A stretch of 41,739 nt of DNA from Nitrospiria bacterium (GTDB lineage: Bacteria; Nitrospirota; Nitrospiria; DASWJH01), in assembly GCA_036397255.1 (NCBI GenBank), contig DASWJH010000064.1, forward strand, positions 1 through 41,739, given 5' to 3'. Made by a program: the position numbers and the translations under genes. Under the pieces are notes generated by a model. That model did not search any database. It worked only from the letters and a program-made list of their open reading frames with translations, and was not told where the DNA came from. Each line of letters opens with the position of its first letter. Within the stretch, counting starts at the first letter, position 1. Below, piece by piece: positions 6,870 through 15,500 of this stretch.

Positions 6870-9476
6870 ATGCATAGCCCATGGCAATTAAAAAGAATCG
6901 CCACCGGAAGTTGCATGGTGGCAACCATTGTCTTCTCCATCTCCTGTTCAGGGGGGGGAGGATCCAACTCTCTTACCAATTCAGATGGGGAGGTCCTTTC
7001 CAGTAAAACCACAGGTTATGATGTTCCAACCGAAATCTCTGCTGTTTCGACAAATAACAGCTCGAGCAACAAACCTACGAATGATGCATCGAACTCAGGA
7101 AGCGGATTCGGAGCGAAATTCAAAGCGCTTCGAATGGCAGCGACCGATGCCGGGACCGATTATTCCAATGCGAAAACCAAACGGTTTGTGGAAGATCGGA
7201 CGTTGGAGCAGTTCGAAATCATCGAAGAAGTGCTCAATGCCTTGAACCAGACCCATTATTCGGATCCGGCGAATATTAATCTGGGGCCGTATAAGGCGAT
7301 GGTGGCCTGGGAAGAGGAGTCCAACGGGATCGATGTCAAGCAGCTCCAGCCTTGGGTGGTTGATTCCAGGATGATCGTAGAGAATGGGCAGGATGTGAAC
7401 CGGGTCCTGGTGTGGATTGAGGAGGCAGGCCCTGATGGGGTAGAGCTCATTAAGGCCCAATTTAAAGCCTATCAATCTGCCACACAAAATAGCGATGGCT
7501 CCTTTGCGGATTACGGCGTTTGGAACATGGATGTAAAATTTGGAGATTCTTTAACCGATTTCTTTGTGGCCTCCGCGACTATAGAAAATGGGGTTTCCGT
7601 CATTAAACTTCAGGATGTATTTCCGGAAAATGGAACCACTTTCTCTCACAAAGGAATCATTTACCGAACGGATACCACCGGTTACGGGAAGGTTGAATTT
7701 CCGGATTGGGAAGCTGTGGATTGGGGAAACTGCGGTAACAATTGTATTCCCATTACCACGGATGCCATTTATGCCTACAATGCTGATTTTTTAGCGGTAC
7801 AGAAGGGCAGCGATTCGGTCCTGTCTTTTGATCGAAACAGTTCCACTGAAATGACCCATCGCTATGGATTATTTGATGGTGCCACCGGTCAAAATGTCAA
7901 TAAAAGCAAAACGTTTGGTTTTCCCATTACGTATTCCCTCAACAACATCAACCAGTTTGGTTACTATGGCGCTTGGCAGGGGAGACATGAGATCTGGGGT
8001 CCCGAGGGAACGATCCCAGAAGGTACCGTGGTGACGCGTCAAGACCGTGGACCGGATCAAACCGCCGAGACCTACACGGTATCGGCACCTTTTACCGGAA
8101 CCTTGGTGAAGCGTTCCACCGTTACCGGCTCATTGGCAGACATTCAGGGAATTCCGGTGGAGACCTGGATCGGGAAATTTTACAATTTAATGTATGACGG
8201 TAACGTTTCCAAGTGGTTTAACTGTGTGAATCCCACCTGGGATCAGAACGGAATGACCTGCGGAAGTCTCGACGATTTTCCTTCCATCATGCTGGCCACC
8301 CTTGAAGTGGGTGCAAACGATAACCGGAAATTTGTGAATATCAACCGATGGGATAACAATTCCCAAACCAATGTGGAATATGTCTACCTTTCATCCGGAC
8401 CGTCAGGGGCAGGTTTCTATGTGGCCACTTTCGATCAACAAACCGGAAAATACACATCTACGGGAACCCTTTATTCCCCCAATCACCAAGAGCAAATTTG
8501 GGCAAACGTCGGCGGATCGATCTACATCGAATACAATGGTCCCGCCTGGGTTGAAAAGGAGCTGGTCTCTTTCGATAACCGGACCTGGACACCGGAATTT
8601 GGGACCAACGATAAAACGTATACCTTGCCGTTGAATGAGGAGCTTTATATCAACAGCAAGGGGACCAATTACATCGTTAAGAGGACCGGAAGCAGTACCT
8701 ATGACGTGAAGCTTGAAATCCAGACGGTTGCCAATCCGGTGAATGCTTCAACATTTGTTTCATCGGGGACGGTTTTTAAATCCCCCTGGAATCCGGACAA
8801 CGATTCGACGTTTACGTTCGATACGGATTCGAACAGCTCAACCTTCATGAAGCTGAAATATCTGACCGTTGGAGAGAATGATAAAGATAACCAGGGAAAT
8901 CCCAACCAAGGGGTTGCGGTCGGGGCGGTTGTAACCAGAGGGTTATGGGGAATTGAGGCCTATGTGAATAATACCGCCACCGGGACCCAATTTAACTGGG
9001 ATTACCCGAGGGAGGGGGAGACCTGGGGAACGTTGAAATACCTGATTGATTCCAATGGGGACTATGTGTTGGTTTCGGATCCGATCCGTTTTTCGACCAT
9101 TACCCTGACCAACGGAGGAGGTCAACAAAAGAACTTGGCTCTACAGTATGATGGGTGGATGCACGGAATGCCCAACTTGTACGAGGAACTCCGTAAAAAT
9201 GATTTTGTCATGAGCTCAACCATCTCTGACAAAATCATTAACATTCCCGCGGGGACTCAAGTTGACGATGCTGATGTCTCCGGTCAGAGTTATTTGATCA
9301 AACCTCTTGAAACCAGCCTTTTCTTGGCAGCGGTGTCGAATCCCTCCGATCCACCGGATCTGACCTTGGCCAATGCGTTGGACCTTTCGGCGATTCCTTC
9401 CTTTGTGGATCACGGAATGGGAGCGATGCCTTCTACAACAGGAGTCAGATACTCTGAAGGAAAGTTGATCGAATAG
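6870..9476 (+). CDS. Large putative lipoprotein of unknown family under riboswitch control
   Basis: The 868-residue product starts at ATG 6870 with AAGGAGG 9 nt upstream. The N-terminus has a basic n-region, a hydrophobic stretch and ISC at residue 26 followed by SGGGG. This is a lipoprotein-like signal, although position -3 is Ser rather than Leu. A low-complexity Ser/Thr/Asn linker (about 30-75) leads to a long beta-rich body full of Asn, Gly, Trp and Tyr. Two close cysteine pairs (about residues 290-294 and 450-463) suggest disulphides outside the cytoplasm. I recognise no catalytic motif or named domain. Being the sole gene between a c-di-GMP riboswitch and a strong terminator, it is a one-gene c-di-GMP regulon member. 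A role in adhesion, matrix or surface polymer binding is inference. Confidence 0.8.
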   Translation: MHSPWQLKRIATGSCMVATIVFSISCSGGGGSNSLTNSDGEVLSSKTTGYDVPTEISAVSTNNSSSNKPTNDASNSGSGFGAKFKALRMAATDAGTDYSNAKTKRFVEDRTLEQFEIIEEVLNALNQTHYSDPANINLGPYKAMVAWEEESNGIDVKQLQPWVVDSRMIVENGQDVNRVLVWIEEAGPDGVELIKAQFKAYQSATQNSDGSFADYGVWNMDVKFGDSLTDFFVASATIENGVSVIKLQDVFPENGTTFSHKGIIYRTDTTGYGKVEFPDWEAVDWGNCGNNCIPITTDAIYAYNADFLAVQKGSDSVLSFDRNSSTEMTHRYGLFDGATGQNVNKSKTFGFPITYSLNNINQFGYYGAWQGRHEIWGPEGTIPEGTVVTRQDRGPDQTAETYTVSAPFTGTLVKRSTVTGSLADIQGIPVETWIGKFYNLMYDGNVSKWFNCVNPTWDQNGMTCGSLDDFPSIMLATLEVGANDNRKFVNINRWDNNSQTNVEYVYLSSGPSGAGFYVATFDQQTGKYTSTGTLYSPNHQEQIWANVGGSIYIEYNGPAWVEKELVSFDNRTWTPEFGTNDKTYTLPLNEELYINSKGTNYIVKRTGSSTYDVKLEIQTVANPVNASTFVSSGTVFKSPWNPDNDSTFTFDTDSNSSTFMKLKYLTVGENDKDNQGNPNQGVAVGAVVTRGLWGIEAYVNNTATGTQFNWDYPREGETWGTLKYLIDSNGDYVLVSDPIRFSTITLTNGGGQQKNLALQYDGWMHGMPNLYEELRKNDFVMSSTISDKIINIPAGTQVDDADVSGQSYLIKPLETSLFLAAVSNPSDPPDLTLANALDLSAIPSFVDHGMGAMPSTTGVRYSEGKLIE

Positions 9477-9513
9477 GGAGGCATAAGAGGGTTTTAACCC
9501 CTTGATGTCTTCG

Positions 9514-9547
9514 GGGGCGCGTATAGTATGACGCGCCCCTTTTTTTG
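9514..9547 (+). terminator. Strong intrinsic terminator after the riboswitch-controlled gene
   Basis: GGGGCGCGT (9514-9522) and ACGCGCCCC (9531-9539) form a perfect 9-bp GC-rich stem with an 8-nt loop, followed by TTTTTTTT. It separates this gene from the convergent PHP-domain gene. Confidence 0.92.
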
Positions 9548-9583
9548 TGCGCCCGGCAGGGCACATTCACTTGGGAGTTTTGT

Positions 9584-10789
9584 TCACCGTATTTCGACCG
9601 GGCTGTTTTTAAGGATATAAATGGGATTGGAATAAATCCATGTGTACCGATGGGGAATAAAGAAAGGGGATATCCATTCAACCTCCACTTCTACACGGTA
9701 GATCCCCGGCTCGGTTGTTTCGAAATCAAGGGGGCCATTCTCCTTTTCCTTGATGACCATTCCATTATGAATGAGCTTGATTCGGTAGGTTTGAAAGGGG
9801 GAATCAGGTCCGGTGGAGGCCTCCAATCTCACAGGGTTATGGGAAACAATTTGATCACCCATAATCACCTGTTTCCCGGTTTGGGTCAACCCCCGAAACA
9901 TGAATCCCCTGGGGTCCCCCAATAAATCCAACGCCAGATAAAGGTGACCTTTTTTAAGCGCCCCGTAGAGGTTTTTTTTATCCTGTGACAAATCTCCGGT
10001 GAAAGGTTGGGAGAGCAGGAGGTGATTGCTGACGAGGGGCATTGTTTTTTCCCGGGGAGGGAATTTGAGGTAATAACCCTTTGTTATACGAACCTGATCG
10101 TGGAGGTCCGGGGAATAAATGCCTACCACTGGTTTTTTTGAAGTCAACCCATCCCATAGGCTCATCACATCATGGGGCTTGCTTAGAATTTGGAGTAAGG
10201 CATAGGAGGGATTCAATGGAAAAGTCATCATGCCCCAAAAAAGATATAAGGGATTTGTTTTTCTCCATTGATCATCAAGGTCAATAATTTCCATTCCAAT
10301 GGTTCCGTCTACATCCCAATTTTTCCATTTGAATCGATCGTTCAATGGATGGGAGATGAACGCCATCCCCCCCTGGTCTATGACCTCATTTACCACTGCC
10401 TGGGGTTCCTTTTTCCTTCCCTCCTCCACGGCTTGGGTAATATTAATCGCTAAAATATAGCCCCCCTCCATGCTGACCTCTTCTCCCACTAAAAATAGAA
10501 GGCGGTTATACCACCCCTCTTTTTGGGCCAAAAGAGGTTTTAGTGTGTTATGGTCGGTTGAAATTAGAAAATCCATTCCTACGGCGTTACCTGCTTTTGC
10601 CACTTCTTCTACGGTACCTTCACCATCGGAATAAGTGGTGTGCAGGTGAATCAAACCCCGGTAATCAAAAAAACCATGAGGGAGTCTTTTGTGTTTTGGA
10701 TGGTATTCAGGAAAGGACACCGAATCTATTCGAAATCCAATGCCTGCCAAAAGAAGAACCAATAGGATTAGCGTTCTTTTGAATTTCAT
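9584..10789 (-). CDS. Membrane-anchored PHP-domain metal-dependent phosphoesterase
   Basis: The product is 401 residues. A hydrophobic N-terminus (about 5-20) is a signal or anchor. The PHP domain follows, with HLHTTYSDGEG at residues 48-58 (His48 and His50 are predicted metal ligands), STDHN at 77-81 and an ISHPLND motif near residue 160. PHP proteins are metal-dependent phosphoesterases found in polymerases, histidinol phosphatase and stand-alone nucleases or phosphatases. An exported version would act in the periplasm. The last 110 residues look like a beta-sandwich and lack PHP motifs. The substrate is unknown. The gene stands alone, convergent with the lipoprotein gene and divergent from the haem-oxygenase-like gene. 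There is no clear Shine-Dalgarno sequence; the start was chosen because the signal begins there. Confidence 0.87.
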   Translation of the reverse strand: MKFKRTLILLVLLLAGIGFRIDSVSFPEYHPKHKRLPHGFFDYRGLIHLHTTYSDGEGTVEEVAKAGNAVGMDFLISTDHNTLKPLLAQKEGWYNRLLFLVGEEVSMEGGYILAINITQAVEEGRKKEPQAVVNEVIDQGGMAFISHPLNDRFKWKNWDVDGTIGMEIIDLDDQWRKTNPLYLFWGMMTFPLNPSYALLQILSKPHDVMSLWDGLTSKKPVVGIYSPDLHDQVRITKGYYLKFPPREKTMPLVSNHLLLSQPFTGDLSQDKKNLYGALKKGHLYLALDLLGDPRGFMFRGLTQTGKQVIMGDQIVSHNPVRLEASTGPDSPFQTYRIKLIHNGMVIKEKENGPLDFETTEPGIYRVEVEVEWISPFFIPHRYTWIYSNPIYILKNSPVEIR

Positions 10790-11020
10790 TTGCTTATCTT
10801 TTTGTTGAAATACATTAAATTGGAATGAGATAATCTATCATAAGTGGAGAGTTATGAAAATATGTTTCCCCGGGTGGTAGGTGACCCTTAAAGAAATTTC
10901 TGAAACCTTTTGGCAAAGAAGGTAAGGGGTTACCCCGTCTTGAATTTTGAAAATGGGTTTCCCTTAGGTTAATTTTCCTGTTTGCTTAGGGGTTTTACAA
11001 AAAACGGTTTGTGAATTGAG

Positions 11021-11048
11021 TTGACGTCTGCCAATTTTTTGGTACCCT
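11021..11048 (+). promoter_or_regulatory. Promoter of the haem-oxygenase-like gene, placed for a leaderless transcript
   Basis: TTGACG (11021-11026) is separated by 16 nt from TACCCT (11043-11048), a weak -10. The -10 ends 6 nt before ATG 11055, so transcription would begin at or next to the start codon. No Shine-Dalgarno sequence is present. Confidence 0.4.
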
Positions 11049-11054
11049 TAAAAT

Positions 11055-11858
11055 ATGCCGGGACAAAAATCACTTCCCCGTGAACCGTTGATAAAAAACG
11101 ATCTCTGGAAAAATTACAAAGGGCCTCTTCCTCCTGGAGATTTTAAAGAACTGCTTCTTCAGGTCATGGACCAAAAAGACCACTGGGCATGGAATCACTT
11201 CTCTGGAAATCACATTTCCAAAAAACAGTTAAAAATTCATTTTCAGCAGGAATATGAGGTTTATGTAAGAGATTTTCCAATTTTTTTAAGCCGAATTCAC
11301 TGTAAAAATCCCCCCATGGAAGTCCGTCAAGACCTGGTTTCCAACCTTTACGAAGAGGAAACAGGGGGGTTAAGCCTGGGTCGACCCCATCCTGAGCTTT
11401 TTTTGGTCATGATGGAAGGACTGGGGTATCCTCTTTCGGAATTTTCCAATATTCGGATGCTTCCCAGTAGCCGACGTTACCGAAAATGGTTAGATCAAGT
11501 TACGACCGGCCCTTCCTGGTTACTGGCTGCCAGTGTAGTGACCATTTTTGTTGAAGGAAGTATTAAAGATCGCAAAGAGTGCGAACCTTCCTGGCGTGCT
11601 GACCCTATGGACATAGAAGAGAAAATCAAAAAACATCCCCTAGTCGCATTTCATGGGTTAAACCCCTCCCGTATGGATTTGGTGAGAGCTCACCACCATA
11701 TAGAAGGGAGTCATCGCTTAGCGGCTTGGCGAATGGTTTTGGACCACGCAAAAGATGCCCGCATTCAAAAAGAAATCTATCAAGTACTGTCAAAATCTCT
11801 TCGGCTTTGGTTGTCCTACCGAGATGAAGTTGCCCTAGCTTGCCAATTGGCCCTCTGA
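11055..11858 (+). CDS. Haem-oxygenase-like diiron oxidase/oxygenase (HDO; PqqC/TenA/CADD fold)
   Basis: The 267-residue protein is predicted to be all-helical. It shows the scattered metal-ligand pattern of the HDO group: Glu cluster YEEETG at 99-104, His112 in HPELF, Glu167 in VEGS, and the third-helix signature H213-xxx-E217-xx-H220. The last is the H-x3-D/E-x2-H spacing of CADD- and UndA-type enzymes. Members use two irons and O2 for varied oxidations such as para-aminobenzoate synthesis, fatty-acid decarboxylation and N-oxygenation, so the exact reaction cannot be assigned. It has no signal peptide and is cytoplasmic. It is longer than CADD by about 35 residues. It is a single gene with its own promoter; the neighbouring genes give no pathway clue. 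Confidence 0.75.
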   Translation: MPGQKSLPREPLIKNDLWKNYKGPLPPGDFKELLLQVMDQKDHWAWNHFSGNHISKKQLKIHFQQEYEVYVRDFPIFLSRIHCKNPPMEVRQDLVSNLYEEETGGLSLGRPHPELFLVMMEGLGYPLSEFSNIRMLPSSRRYRKWLDQVTTGPSWLLAASVVTIFVEGSIKDRKECEPSWRADPMDIEEKIKKHPLVAFHGLNPSRMDLVRAHHHIEGSHRLAAWRMVLDHAKDARIQKEIYQVLSKSLRLWLSYRDEVALACQLAL

Positions 11859-11945
11859 GAGGCTTCCTTTTCTCTTGAAACAAAAAAACATTTTGTGATA
11901 AACTTTTGTTTTTAAGGGAGAATTCTGTCTTTTAAACTCTTTTTT

Positions 11946-11970
11946 AACCCATAAAAGGGTTTTGTGTTTT
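11946..11970 (+). terminator. Possible weak terminator after the haem-oxygenase-like gene
   Basis: AACCC (11946-11950) and GGGTT (11957-11961) form a 5-bp stem with a 6-nt A/T loop, followed by the T-rich TTGTGTTTTT. The stem is short, so efficiency is doubtful. Confidence 0.3.
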
Positions 11971-11974
11971 TACC

Positions 11975-12115
11975 ATGAGAACCGTTGGAGGGGATCTTTT
12001 TACCCTTGCATTTTTTTCGCTGGGTTATGGATGCTCAGGTAAAACCATGCAGAAGAGGGAGTCCGAAAAGGTGACAAACATTTTCATGAAAGGAACAGGT
12101 GAATATGTCGGATGA
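11975..12115 (+). CDS. Possible 46-residue small lipoprotein
   Basis: ATG 11975 opens a 46-codon frame. It has a short hydrophobic segment (LFTLAFFSLGYG) ending at Cys20, then a charged tail, resembling a tiny lipoprotein. Its stop (12113-12115) overlaps the start of the DUF1844 gene, which would allow coupled translation. There is no visible Shine-Dalgarno sequence and no family match I can name. It could be a chance ORF in the leader of the operon. Confidence 0.3.
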   Translation: MRTVGGDLFTLAFFSLGYGCSGKTMQKRESEKVTNIFMKGTGEYVG

Positions 12116-12512
12116 GGAAAAAAGTTTTACGGTTCGAGACCGGCGTTTTAAGGATGAAGGAAAGGATCATGAAAAAGTGGAACCCCCCCGTTCAAAAGAG
12201 GAGCCCAACCGTTCCCCAACCGAAAAGTCTTCTGAACAGTATGGGCCGGTCGAAATTAATTTTTCGACATTTCTTTTTTCTTTAGCCAGCTCTGTTTTTA
12301 TTGCCCTTGGCGAGGAGCCCAATCCGATTACACGAGAAAAATCCATCAACCTTTCTCAAGCCCAAGAAACCATTGACCTCTTGAGCATCCTACAAGAAAA
12401 GACCCGTGGAAATCTTACCCAAGAGGAGGAGGGTCTTTTGAGTAACCTTCTTTATAGTGTCCGGATAAAATATGTGGAAATGGCTCGCAAAAAAGACCAA
12501 TCTAAAGGGTGA
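12105..12512 (+). CDS. DUF1844 domain protein
   Basis: The product is about 135 residues. The first 50 residues are charged and probably disordered. The conserved block follows: INFSTFLFSLASSVFIALGE, NLSQAQETIDLLSIL, then EKTRGNLTQEEEGLLSNLLY. This is the DUF1844 pattern, of unknown function and frequent in Nitrospirae and deltaproteobacteria. I favour ATG 12105; a GTG at 12099 in the same frame is possible, and AGGA at 12091-12094 could serve either. Its 3' end is fused to the TamB-like gene region (stop at 12510-12512, next Shine-Dalgarno at 12512-12518), so it looks like the first main gene of an envelope-assembly operon. Family function is unknown; a link to envelope assembly is inferred from position only. 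Confidence 0.85.
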   Translation: MSDEEKSFTVRDRRFKDEGKDHEKVEPPRSKEEPNRSPTEKSSEQYGPVEINFSTFLFSLASSVFIALGEEPNPITREKSINLSQAQETIDLLSILQEKTRGNLTQEEEGLLSNLLYSVRIKYVEMARKKDQSKG

Positions 12513-12523
12513 AAGGAGTCCCT

Positions 12524-15500
12524 TTGGTTAAACGGTGGGTCCTTGGAGGAGGCTTGTTTCTGGTCATTCTCCTTGTCGTCATTTGGTTTTTATCAAAAGG
12601 TTTCCTGTCATCTGCCATAGAAAAACGGCTTCTTGGTGAGCTTGAAAAAGCAACAGGTCAAGAGGCCGTGATTCAGAAAATCGATTTTTCGCTTTTCCCT
12701 CCGTCATTAACCCTGGGTGAATTAGACATTTCTGGAAGCGGGTCAATAAATAGAAGGGATCTGTTTACCGTGAAAAAGGCCCACCTTCGCTTTAGCCCGT
12801 GGTCTTACTTTACAAAGCTATTGGTCATTGACCGACTGGAATTAAGCGAACCCCATCTTTATTGTTCCAAAGAGGAGGGGGGGCGTTCCCAAATTGAAGA
12901 TATCCTTGAAAATCTTTTTTCAACAGAATCTTCTTCCCCGGAAGTTAAGATCCCGAAATTTAACATTAAAAAATTACTCATTCACCGAGGGAGAATAAAT
13001 TGCCAGATCGAAAAATTTTCCATCAACCTTTCTGGGATCGATGTTAGTTTACAGTCCGGTTTTTTAATGAGAAGGTTCAATGGTCGGATTCAGACCACCA
13101 ATGGCTCTTTCCTATGGAAGGAAAAAACAGTCCCTTTTGACCGCATGGAGGGGAGGTTTCTGGTTACGTCAAGTCATCTCACCATTTCCCATTTTAAAAT
13201 TGAACAGGAAAAAACCCAAATTACCCTCCAAGGGACCGTGAATAATTTCCAAGATCCTCAAATGGAGATTCAAATTGAAAGTCAGGTTGACCTTGAAAAG
13301 GTGTCGCCTTTCCTTCCTTTGGCTTTACCGGTCTCAGGGGTGCTTGAATTCAACACCGGTTTTAAAGGTTATCTTAAGGACGCAAAGGGGAAGGGTCATT
13401 TTACATTGGATCCATTATTTCTGGATGAGCATCCAGTCGACCCCTTATCCATTCAATTCGCCTATCAGGTTAGCGAGCGTACCCTTTCCATAACCGGGAT
13501 TGAAGGACAAGGAATGGGGGGAAACCTTACGGGCCATTGGGTTTTTCCCTGGGATCAGGGTCTATCTGGTATGGAATTGGATTTTAATCTGACCCAAATA
13601 GATCCTTTGCCCATCTTAGCCTATTTTTATCCTGAAATTCGTTCCTTCGGAAAGGCGGTTGGGGTTAATCTTTCCATACAGGGAAAAGGCCTTGATCTTT
13701 TTTCATATCAAGGTGAGGGAACCCTAACGGCCAGGTCCCCTTCCACGGTTCCTTTCCCTATCCCTTCCCCTACCCAAAAAAAGTCGGAATGGGTTAAAGA
13801 TCTTATTTTGCTCTCAGGCCAAGTCGAAATCGCCTTTCAATTTTCTAACCAAACCCTTTGGATCTCTTCTGGCCGTTTTTCTAGTCCCCATTCTCAACTG
13901 GTGTTTTCGGGAACCATTGATCGCAAATTGGAGATGGCTTTGGCTTATCAGACCCAACCGGCAGACTTGGGAGAGCTTCTTCCCCTTTTTGGGGTACATG
14001 GTCTAGATGGGAAGGGTAAACTATCGGGCCTTTTGGTTGGGAATCCGAGCAACCCCCGCTCCCACGCCCATCTTGAACTCCAGGACATAACCTATCGCGG
14101 AAATCCCGTTGGATTTTTAACCTCCCGCCTTTTATTCAAGGAGGGAGTTCTTGAAATTTATCCTACCGTCCTCAGGGCCGGGAATTCAAGGTATGAAGTG
14201 GGTGGAATCATGAGGATTTCCCCTGACGACGACTTTTCCTTTTCGGGCTTATCCAACCCTTTTTTTGATTTATCTTTAAAAATCGACCAAGGGGTTCCCC
14301 GGGATGTGGTTTCCCTTTTTTATAAGGAATTACCGGTGATGGGTGTTGCCGATGGGGATTTGAAGTTTCTCGGCACCCCTCGGGATTTTGAACTGAGAGG
14401 TTCTTTTGATGTTGGGGCGGGGTCTGCCTACGGCCAGGCTTTTGATAGCGGTTTGGTTTCTCTTATCGTAAAAAGGGATGGGATTACCTTTGAGCAGGTT
14501 GAAGTGTGGAGAAATGAAAGTTTGTTGACGGGCAAGGGAACCCTTTCTTTTGATAAATCTTTTTCGGTTGAGATATCTACAGAAAGTTTGGAATTAGAAG
14601 AAATTGATTTTATTTATGATCGTCTCCCCTATTTTGAGGGGAAAATTGCCGGGGTCATTCAGGGACATGGACCCTTTAATGATCCGCGGTTTTCACTGGC
14701 TGCGGGGGTGACCCGAATCGCCTACCAGGAAAAAGATCTGGGTCAAGGCCGGATTCAGGGGGTGATTGAAGGCAAAGAATTTAAAATTGATTCCGAGTTT
14801 TTTGATCATACATTGCATCTTAATGCCCAGTTAGGATTGGAGTCCCTTTTTCCCTTTCAGATAGACCTGTCGCTTATTCAGGCGAGAATTGATCCCGTTT
14901 TAGGTTTATTTATGCCAAAACTGTTTAGTTCCCTTCCCATTCGCTCATCGGGAAGAATTTCCGGGGGTGGAAATTTAAAAGCCCTCGATGGAGCCTCTTT
15001 TCAAATTGCGTTATCGGATCTCAGCCTTCAATTAGGAGACCACCTTGTTAAAAATGATGGAGATATTCATTTTAAATTTCAAACTGGTGTTTTTGAAATT
15101 GGGGAATTAAAGCTTAAAAGTGAAGAAACGATTCTATCTATTGACGGAAGTTTAAAACCTTTCTATTTCTATAACCTTTTTGTTCGGGGGGAAACCGATC
15201 TCAGTGTTTTGTCACTCTTTACCCGTGAAATTAAGCAGGCCAAAGGAAAGGCCTATCTGGCGATCCGGATTTTTAATGAATGGAATGATCCAAAAATCCG
15301 TGGAGGATTATCCTCTTCAGGGGGTACTATCCGAAGCGAAACCCTTTCCCAAACGGTTAACCTGAAATCCCTTGGTCTTCTTTTTAATGAAAGGCAGGTT
15401 TTACTGGAATCTTTTGAAGGGGAGGTCGGGGGAGGAACCTTAAGTGGGTCCGGAAAATTAAAACTACACAATTTCTCCTTTGTGGATTTTGGGCTTTTAT

